The notes below the pieces were generated by a model. It ran no database searches. It worked only from the letters and a program-made list of their open reading frames with translations, and was not told the origin of the DNA. Source: Rhodococcus oryzae (lineage in GTDB: Bacteria > Actinomycetota > Actinomycetes > Mycobacteriales > Mycobacteriaceae). From it: a DNA stretch of 64,000 nt. The stretch lies in contig NZ_SUMD01000002.1 of assembly GCF_005049235.1 (NCBI RefSeq), positions 434,001 to 498,000 of the forward strand, read 5' to 3'. Shown here piece by piece: positions 59,012 to 64,000 of this stretch. Position numbers and translations under genes: made by a program. The first letter of the stretch is position 1. Each line of letters opens with the position of its first letter.

Positions 59012-59953
59012 ATGAAGGGTGCAGGAATCGCCGCGTGGTTGGCCGCGGCAGCGGGGACCGGAGTCGCCGCCGGTCTGGTCGCGGTCTCCGGTCCCGGCGT
59101 CGCCGCGGCGACGCCAGGCTGCGTCCCGTGGACGACCGAGCGGGTGGCAGAGGGGTACGGGACGCTCGAGAACCTCGCGTTCGACGGACGCGGCGGAATG
59201 CTGTTGTCCGAGTCGTCGCTGACCGGGGCGGACGGCGCGATCCGGCGACTCGAGGCGAACGGATCCCGCACCACTGCGGTGCCCGAGGTGAAGGCGCCTG
59301 GCGCGATCGTGGTGGTGGGCGACACCGCCTACTTCACCACCGGGAACGGGTTCGTCTCGGGACTTCTCGGTCGTAGCGACGGCACGATCGACGCGCTCGA
59401 CCTGGACACGGGCGCCGCCACCACGGTCGAGACCGGGTTGACCATGCCCAACGGGCTCGCACAGCTCCCTGACGGGGACTTCGTGGTCAGCCGGGACATC
59501 GGGCAGTCGACGGGACTCACCCGCGTGCCCGGGAGTGCCGAGCTCCCGTCCGGGTTCGCGCCCACCCTGAGTTCGACCAACGGACTGGCCTATGACGAGA
59601 CCACCCGCCGACTGTATGTAGCGACGACCTTCAACCCGGTCACCACCATCGCCGCCGTCGACATCGACCACCCGGACGCCCCGCCGCGCCGGTTCGACCT
59701 GCCGGGGGTCGGCCCGATCAACTCTGCCGACGATCTCACGGTCGGGTCCGACGGATCGGTCTACGTCGCCTTGAACGTGGCGGGGACGGTCGTGCGACTC
59801 GACCCTGCCACCGGCGCGCAGTGCACCATCGCTGCCGGCCTGCCGCTGATCTCGTCGGTCCGGTTCGGTTCGGGTCCAGGCTGGGACCCGAACGCGCTGT
59901 ACGCCACCAGTTTTCTCGGCACCGTCGTCAAGCTGACGCCGCCCGCGTCGTAA
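59012..59953 (+). CDS. Secreted SMP-30/gluconolactonase-like beta-propeller protein
   Basis: A 313-residue exported protein. Signal peptide (AGIAAWLAAAAGTGVAAGLV, to about 33, AAA-TPGCVPW). The rest is a six-bladed propeller of the SMP-30/LRE type: GTLENLAFDGRGGMLLSESS, TMPNGLAQLPDGDFVVSRDI, SSTNGLAYDETTRRLYVATT and NSADDLTVGSDGSVYVALNV are the blade repeats with N-G-L/D-L residues that bind calcium in enzymes of the family. ATG at 59012 with GGGGGA ahead. It lies 55 bases after the lipase stop and may be co-transcribed. Substrate unknown; lactonase activity is plausible. Confidence 0.85.
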   Translation: MKGAGIAAWLAAAAGTGVAAGLVAVSGPGVAAATPGCVPWTTERVAEGYGTLENLAFDGRGGMLLSESSLTGADGAIRRLEANGSRTTAVPEVKAPGAIVVVGDTAYFTTGNGFVSGLLGRSDGTIDALDLDTGAATTVETGLTMPNGLAQLPDGDFVVSRDIGQSTGLTRVPGSAELPSGFAPTLSSTNGLAYDETTRRLYVATTFNPVTTIAAVDIDHPDAPPRRFDLPGVGPINSADDLTVGSDGSVYVALNVAGTVVRLDPATGAQCTIAAGLPLISSVRFGSGPGWDPNALYATSFLGTVVKLTPPAS

Positions 59954-60036
59954 CCGGGTGACCGGCGATCCGCCACTGTCGAGGGGAGTCGCCAGCTAGG
60001 GTGGCGAATTGCCGACGACGGCGAGGAGGAGTGAGC

Positions 60037-61005
60037 ATGGGGCAGCCGACGCACCGGACCGTCGCGGTCAACGGGATCGACCTGCATTTCGCCGAGCAGG
60101 GCGAGGGCGAGCCGGTGGTGCTCTGCCACGGGTTCCCGGGACTCTGGTTCAGCTGGCGTCACCAGCTCGCGGCGCTGTCCGCCGCGGGCTACCGCGTCAT
60201 CGCCCCGGACATGCGCGGGTACGGACGGACGAGCGCGCCCGCGCAGGTTTCCGAGTACGACCGGCCGCAAACCGTCGGTGACCTGGTCGGCCTCCTCGAC
60301 GTGCTCGGCATCGAGCGGGCGGTGTTCGCGGGCCACGATTTCGGCGCCCACCTGACCTGGGACCTGCCGGCCTGGGCGCCCGATCGGGTGTCCGCGCTGA
60401 TGCAGCTGAGCGTCCCCCGCGCGCCTCGACTGCCGGTGCAGCCGAGTGTCGGGTTCAAGTACCTGGCATCCAAGCATTTTGCGCACGTGCACTACTTCCA
60501 GGAGCCGGGCGTCGCGGACCGGGAGCTCGGCGACAACACCAGGGCGTTCCTGGCCAAGATCTTCCACGCGCTCAGCGGTGCGAACCGCTACCTCGACTGC
60601 TGGGAGTTCCCCTCCGACGGCAACGGCTACCTCGATGTGCTCCCGGAGCCGCCCGCCTTGCCGTGGAGCTGGCTCGACGAGGGCGAATTCGACTATTACG
60701 TCACGGAATTCGAGCAGACCGGGTTCACCGGCGGGCTCAACTGGTATCGCGCAGAGGATGCGGTCTGGGCGCAGAACGAGTCGCTGCACGCGAAGCCGGT
60801 GGAGGTGCCGGTCACCTTCATCGCCGGCGCCAAGGACCCGGTGCTCGAGATGATGGGCAGCGACCCGTTCGCGACCATGGGTCGGCTGGTTCCGGGCCTG
60901 GTCTCCACCCACGTGATCCCCGACGCCGGGCACTTCGTGCAGATGGAAAAGCCCGCCGAGGTGAACTCGGCGATGCTCGAGTTCCTCGGCGCACTGGCTA
61001 CTTGA
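60037..61005 (+). CDS. Epoxide hydrolase-type alpha/beta hydrolase
   Basis: A 322-residue enzyme of the epoxide hydrolase/haloalkane dehalogenase-like group. HGFPGLWFSWRHQLAALSAA has the HGxP oxyanion motif; FAGHDFGAHLTWDLPAWAPD carries Asp101 as the nucleophile instead of Ser; DPFATMGRLVPGLVSTHVIP then DAGHFVQMEKPAEV supplies the His. SWRHQ and two cap-domain tyrosines (EFDYYVTEFEQT, NWYRAEDAVW) support epoxide opening. GGAGGAGTGAGC precedes the ATG. The 3' end overlaps the converging ribH gene by eight bases. Confidence 0.9.
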   Translation: MGQPTHRTVAVNGIDLHFAEQGEGEPVVLCHGFPGLWFSWRHQLAALSAAGYRVIAPDMRGYGRTSAPAQVSEYDRPQTVGDLVGLLDVLGIERAVFAGHDFGAHLTWDLPAWAPDRVSALMQLSVPRAPRLPVQPSVGFKYLASKHFAHVHYFQEPGVADRELGDNTRAFLAKIFHALSGANRYLDCWEFPSDGNGYLDVLPEPPALPWSWLDEGEFDYYVTEFEQTGFTGGLNWYRAEDAVWAQNESLHAKPVEVPVTFIAGAKDPVLEMMGSDPFATMGRLVPGLVSTHVIPDAGHFVQMEKPAEVNSAMLEFLGALAT

Positions 61006-61435
61006 TCGTGTCCAGCGAGGCGAGGGTGAGCGAGCAGGCCTGAGCGACCTCCGCGCCCTTCTTGTCGAAGTGGTTGGCGAAGAAGACGGCGTGATCCTCG
61101 TGCTCGTGGAAGTGGTGCGGGGTGAGCACGGCGGAGAAAACGGGGACATCGGTGTCGAGCTGGACCCGCATCAGTCCGTCGATGACCGCGGACGCCACGA
61201 ACTCGTGCCGGTAGATGCCGCCGTCGACGACCAGTCCGGCTGCGACGATGGCCTGGAACCGGCCAGTACGTGCGAGCCGCAGCGCGTGCAGGGGGATCTC
61301 GAAGGCGCCGGGGGTCTCGAAGAACTCGATCTCGCCGGAGGTGTGGCCCAGTGTTCGCCACTGCGTGACGAAGGCGTCTCGTGCTCGGTCGACGATGGGT
61401 CGGTGCCACGTGGACTGAACGAAGGCGATGCTCAT
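60998..61435 (-). CDS. ribH: 6,7-dimethyl-8-ribityllumazine synthase, RibH2 type
   Basis: A 145-residue lumazine synthase, making the riboflavin precursor from a pyrimidine and a four-carbon phosphate. MSIAFVQSTWHRPIVDRARD, EFFETPGAFEIPLHALRLAR, VVDGGIYRHEFVASAVIDGL and PVFSAVLTPHHFHEHED are the typical segments of the RibH2 subgroup known from Brucella and rhizobia, with the His of YRHEF in the catalytic position. The gene stands alone, apart from other riboflavin genes, and overlaps the converging epoxide hydrolase by eight bases. An ordinary ribH probably exists elsewhere. Confidence 0.92.
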   Translation of the reverse strand: MSIAFVQSTWHRPIVDRARDAFVTQWRTLGHTSGEIEFFETPGAFEIPLHALRLARTGRFQAIVAAGLVVDGGIYRHEFVASAVIDGLMRVQLDTDVPVFSAVLTPHHFHEHEDHAVFFANHFDKKGAEVAQACSLTLASLDTIK

Positions 61436-61581
61436 TCCATGATGCTAGTTCGGCGCACCCCGGCGTGGCCATCCGGACATGCGTTCAGTTCGATTCTCCT
61501 CTAGTCATGGCTGAATTCTGTTGTCGTGCAAGGGAATTACTGTAGCGGGCGCACTACGCGTTATCTCCGTACAGTGTGGAC

Positions 61582-62319
61582 ATGGACAAGCCCGAGGTTG
61601 CCCTTGACAACTGCGACGAGGTCTACGACTTCTACCTGCGTCACCAGCAGAACCGCCTGGCCGCGAAGGCCGCCTACGGGTTCCTCGCGCTGAAGTTCCG
61701 GCCGAGGGTGACCTACGCGGATGGGGCGAAGGAGCAGGTCCGGGCCCTGGTGCGGTCGGATTCCCGGCTGGTTCTCGCGGTCAACCACCTCAGTCAGCGC
61801 GATCCGTACACGGTGGCCGCCGCGGCGTCGGCCAGCGCGCTGCGCCCGGCGATCGGCCGGACCCGGGTGCTGGCGAAGGACGAGCTGTTCCTGGAGCCGA
61901 AGCGGCGCGAGCGGGTGGATCTGATGGGCGGGATCCCCGTCTTCCGGGGCAAGAACCACGGGATGCGCGCGGTCAACGCGGCCGGGCAGCGGATGATGGA
62001 CGTCTGCGCCGAGCGGATGCGTCAAGGCGATGACCTGGCCATCTTCCCGGAGGGGACCTGCAACTTGGAGGATCCGACCCGGCTGCAGAAGATCGGCAGC
62101 GGGATCGGCCACATCATGAGCAGGGCGGTGAGACTCGGGGTCCGCCCGGTGCTGGTCTACATGGGGATCAGCTACGGTCCGGTGCCCGGCAAGGAGACGC
62201 GGGCGAGCGTGTACCTCGACAATCCGGTCACCGAGATCCCGGAGAAGCCGGCCGATATCGCGCGGCTGGTGGCGGCAGGCCTACAGCGCGCGGTGGACGG
62301 GGCGGTCGCGCGTTACTGA
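61582..62319 (+). CDS. 1-acylglycerol-3-phosphate acyltransferase-like protein (PlsC family)
   Basis: A 245-residue acyltransferase. LVLAVNHLSQRDPYTVAAAA is the catalytic NHxxxxD motif; GIPVFRGKNHGMRAVN and LAIFPEGTCNLEDPTRLQK are motifs II/III for glycerol-phosphate binding, and PVLVYMGISYG motif IV. No membrane helix is obvious beyond a hydrophobic stretch, so it is a peripheral type. Likely acylates a lysophospholipid or another lipid acceptor. The ATG at 61582 is chosen over the GTG at 61576. Stands alone with no clear operon partner. Confidence 0.88.
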   Translation: MDKPEVALDNCDEVYDFYLRHQQNRLAAKAAYGFLALKFRPRVTYADGAKEQVRALVRSDSRLVLAVNHLSQRDPYTVAAAASASALRPAIGRTRVLAKDELFLEPKRRERVDLMGGIPVFRGKNHGMRAVNAAGQRMMDVCAERMRQGDDLAIFPEGTCNLEDPTRLQKIGSGIGHIMSRAVRLGVRPVLVYMGISYGPVPGKETRASVYLDNPVTEIPEKPADIARLVAAGLQRAVDGAVARY

Positions 62320-62330
62320 GCTCTCCTTCG

Positions 62331-62346
62331 ATACCCCCTTGGGTAT
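62331..62346. promoter_or_regulatory. CsoR/CstR-like operator before the rhodanese gene
   Basis: ATACCCCCTTGGGTAT is a perfect ATACCC/GGGTAT inverted repeat with a four-base centre, 31 bases before the rhodanese start. CsoR-family repressors, including the persulfide sensor CstR, bind ATACCC-type sites of this sort, and CstR commonly controls rhodaneses. No csoR-like gene lies in the window. Confidence 0.6.
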
Positions 62347-62377
62347 GATCTGGGCATTCGACGAGGAGAGGAACCTC

Positions 62378-62686
62378 ATGCAGGAAGTGGATCTGGTGGC
62401 GCTCGACGCCGCCCTGGCCGCCGGCGCGCCGGTGATCGACGTGCGCGAAGCCGATGAGTACGCCCGCGGGCACGTGCCGGGGGTCCGGCTGATCCCGCTC
62501 GGCGAGCTGGTGGCCCGCATCGACGAGGTGCCCGCCGCGCCGACCGTCTACGTGATCTGCGCGATGGGCGGCCGCAGCGCGCACGGCGCCTCCCTGCTGG
62601 GGGCCGCGGGTATCAACGCGGTGAACGTCGCGGGTGGCACGGACGCGTGGATCAGCTCCGGTCGAGCGGTGGAGTCGGGCGCGTAG
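62378..62686 (+). CDS. Single-domain rhodanese
   Basis: A 102-residue sulfurtransferase. PVIDVREADEYARGHVPGVR is the rhodanese CH2A motif; VYVICAMGGRSAHGASLLGA has the active-site cysteine and loop; GINAVNVAGGTDAWISSGRA is the CH2B end. It moves sulfane sulfur between persulfides and acceptors. Start at 62378, with GAGGAGAGG ahead; the longer reading from 62339 starts in the operator. The operator suggests control by a persulfide- or copper-sensing CsoR-family repressor. Confidence 0.93.
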   Translation: MQEVDLVALDAALAAGAPVIDVREADEYARGHVPGVRLIPLGELVARIDEVPAAPTVYVICAMGGRSAHGASLLGAAGINAVNVAGGTDAWISSGRAVESGA

Positions 62687-62698
62687 TCCGTCGGGCGC

Positions 62699-63073
62699 CT
62701 ACCGAGCCCACAGGCGGCGGTAGGCGTCCTCCTCCGCCTCGCGCGCGGCCTTGCGTCGGGGGTTGTCCAGGTCCATGGGCAGGCCGTTCTTCTGCAGGCG
62801 CCGCGCGCGGTTCTGGTGGATGTAGACCACCGAGTAGAACAGGGCCAGCAGGATCCCGAGCAGGACCATCGACCCCCGCAGCCACAGCGGTCCCGGGAAG
62901 AGCATGAAGATCACGAACAGCGGGATGAACGGCACCATCGCGCGGGTGAGGTGCCGGGCGACGTAGTGGTCGCCCGTGATGTCGTTGAGCACCCAGTCGT
63001 TCATGGATGCGGGCAGCTTGGCGCCGCAGGCGTAAGCGATCCACTGAATCGGGTTCGGTCGGGTGGCGCTCAT
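62699..63073 (-). CDS. DUF5313 membrane protein
   Basis: A 124-residue protein of the DUF5313 family, restricted to actinobacteria as far as I know. RPNPIQWIAYACGAKLPASM and DWVLNDITGDHYVARHLTRA are the conserved start; two membrane helices follow (VPFIPLFVIFMLFPGPLWLR and SMVLLGILLALFYSVVYIHQ), then a charged tail. The ATG overlaps the MarR stop as ATGA, so it is translated with the regulator. Function unknown. Confidence 0.88.
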   Translation of the reverse strand: MSATRPNPIQWIAYACGAKLPASMNDWVLNDITGDHYVARHLTRAMVPFIPLFVIFMLFPGPLWLRGSMVLLGILLALFYSVVYIHQNRARRLQKNGLPMDLDNPRRKAAREAEEDAYRRLWAR

Positions 63074-63546
63074 TGGTTCAGTGCTCCTGCCTTGAGTGCG
63101 GCCCGGTTGATCCGGGTGAGAACGTCGTGCAGCTCTTCGAGCTCGGGTAGGCCGACGCCGAGGCGCTCGACCACCGCGGGCGGAATCAGCTCGGCCTTGG
63201 CGCGCATGGCCCGCCCGGCCTCGGTCAGGTCGACGACCAGCTGCCGCTCGTCCTCGCTGCTGCGGGACCTGGTGATCAGGCCCGACGCCTCGAGTCGCTT
63301 GAGCAGCGGCGAGAGCGTCGGGGAATCGAGCTGCAGGGCGCTGCCGATCGCCTTCACCGACATCGGCGCCTCGCCCCAGAGGGCGAGCATCACCAGGTAC
63401 TGCGGGTGCGTCAGACCCATCGGCTCGAGCAGCGGGCGGTACACCGAGAGCACCGCCCGATTGGCGACGGCCAGCGCGAAGCAGACCTGGCGGTCGAGGG
63501 CGAGCGGGTCGACCCCGGTAGCCGCTGACTGTTCGACGATGGACAT
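63070..63546 (-). CDS. MarR family regulator, OhrR-like
   Basis: A 158-residue winged-helix regulator. QVCFALAVANRAVLSVYRPL contains Cys22 at the position of the peroxide-sensing cysteine of OhrR; LTHPQYLVMLALWGEAPMSV and LDSPTLSPLLKRLEASGLIT are the HTH, and RSSEDERQLVVDLTEAGRAM the wing. OhrR proteins sense organic peroxides. The partner Ohr peroxidase gene is not in the window. It is coupled to the DUF5313 gene. The ATG at 63546 is the only reasonable start. Confidence 0.88.
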   Translation of the reverse strand: MSIVEQSAATGVDPLALDRQVCFALAVANRAVLSVYRPLLEPMGLTHPQYLVMLALWGEAPMSVKAIGSALQLDSPTLSPLLKRLEASGLITRSRSSEDERQLVVDLTEAGRAMRAKAELIPPAVVERLGVGLPELEELHDVLTRINRAALKAGALNQ

Positions 63547-63588
63547 GCAGTAGAGCGTACACGAATAGATCGCGCACTAACTAACTCC

Positions 63589-63649
63589 GCCGAGTGTGCA
63601 CCTGCCGGGGCATCGCCCGAGAGGGCGAGCCGGCAGGTGCACACTCGGC
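63589..63649. repeat. Long perfect hairpin between MarR and ABC genes
   Basis: Twenty-base arms at 63589-63608 and 63630-63649 (core GAGTGTGCACCTGCCGG) are perfectly complementary, and inside them TCGCCC (63613-63618) pairs with GGGCGA (63623-63628) across a GAGA loop. The whole is a 61-base hairpin. It lies 16 bases after the ABC ATPase gene's stop (which reads leftward), so it can act as its terminator, and may be a dispersed palindromic element. Confidence 0.75.
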
Positions 63650-63664
63650 AATCCGAGCGCACCG

Positions 63665-64000
63665 TCAGCCGCGCGGGACCTCGAACCCCCACGGCAACTC
63701 CAGGCGGTGTCGGCCCAGCAGCTCCGCGTCCGCGAGCAGCTCGAGCACCGGGCCGTCCGCCACCAGCCGGCCGTCGTCGATGATCACCGCGCGGTCGCAC
63801 AGCTGCGCGGCGTAGGGCAGGTCGTGGGTGACCAGCATCAGGGTGGTGTCCAGCCCGAGCAGCACCTCGGCCAGCTCGCGGCGGGCCACCGGGTCGAGGT
63901 TCGCGGACGGCTCGTCGAGCACCAGTACGTCCGGCCTGCACGCCAGCACCGTGGCCAGCGCGACCCGCCGACGCTGCCCGCCGGACAGGTGCGACGGTGA
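63665..64000 (-). CDS. ABC transporter ATPase subunit (CbiO/EcfA-like), 3' part
   Basis: The last 111 codons of an ATPase gene that enters from the right edge. Reading from 64000: the signature SPSHLSGGQRRRVALATVLA, Walker B RPDVLVLDEPSANLDP, the switch histidine MLVTHDLPYAAQLCDRAVII and a C-terminal region ending WGFEVPRG. The THDLPYAAQLCDR-type text and short C-terminus resemble ATPases of cobalt/nickel or energy-coupling-factor importers. The N-terminal Walker A lies outside the window, and the substrate cannot be told. Confidence 0.88.
   Translation of the reverse strand, partial: SPSHLSGGQRRRVALATVLACRPDVLVLDEPSANLDPVARRELAEVLLGLDTTLMLVTHDLPYAAQLCDRAVIIDDGRLVADGPVLELLADAELLGRHRLELPWGFEVPRG

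Noticed and set aside
1-64000. Prophage, integrative element or transposon
   Set aside because: No integrase, transposase, phage structural gene, tRNA-type attachment duplication or abrupt large change of base composition was seen.

Overview
The window looks like chromosomal DNA of a GC-rich, mycolate-type actinobacterium, most likely Rhodococcus/Nocardia-like. The basis is the dense high-GC coding and the family mix: a DUF222/HNH protein, an LppU-type lipoprotein, DUF5313 and DUF5996 proteins, a LigC plus Prim-PolC pair, a secretory lipase, a ketosteroid-dehydrogenase-like flavoprotein and many GTG starts. The genus cannot be fixed from the sequence alone. I saw no rRNA, tRNA, CRISPR array, prophage or transposase gene.

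Layout. 1-5005: end of a VOC protein, then a leftward acyl-CoA set (acyl-CoA ligase, 3-hydroxyacyl-CoA dehydrogenase, a thioesterase-like protein, an MFS pump) facing a divergent TetR gene. 5223-9944: a steroid/lipid group (KstD-like flavoprotein, sterol-desaturase-type hydroxylase coupled to a FadR-type regulator, an SDR), with clear operator-like palindromes. 9979-15634: a leftward signalling block holding two paralogous sets of LuxR-type regulator, histidine kinase and kinase-like membrane protein; the second regulator has no receiver domain. 16154-20955: two SipW-type signal peptidases and four substrates with SipW-type signals. One peptidase is fused to a substrate-like domain, and two substrate genes share the same 5' leader; this is the most unusual locus here. 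20865-22484: an HNH/DUF222 gene whose 3' end was shifted out of frame by a 31-bp palindromic insertion.

22661-36003: an Ig-like secreted protein, corA behind a possibly structured leader, an LppU lipoprotein, dodecin, an alpha/beta hydrolase, the LigC/Prim-PolC repair pair, an HdeD-like membrane protein, a serine hydrolase, an L,D-transpeptidase, a TetR gene divergent from an ABC exporter, and a DUF2252 protein. 36038-49971: an M13 peptidase, a Tat-exported lipoprotein intradiol dioxygenase, a DUF4190 protein, a double-hotdog protein, three consecutive pirins, a DUF35 protein coupled to a hydrolase, a SIMPL lipoprotein, a YhgE-like membrane protein, DUF6929 and DUF5996 proteins, and a monoacylglycerol-lipase-like enzyme.

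49981-57389: a cNMP/CBS/nucleotidyltransferase-type protein and a choline/aminoalcohol-type oxidation operon (aldehyde dehydrogenase, APC permease, GMC oxidoreductase) facing a TetR gene. 57508-64000: a secreted lipase, an SMP-30-like secreted protein, an epoxide hydrolase, a RibH2-type lumazine synthase, a PlsC-like acyltransferase, a rhodanese under a CsoR/CstR-like operator, an OhrR-like MarR regulator coupled to a DUF5313 gene, a very long hairpin, and the end of an ABC ATPase gene.

Most genes overlap by ATGA/GTGA or lie a few bases apart, so translational coupling is common. Many convergent or 3' junctions carry perfect hairpins that probably act as terminators.
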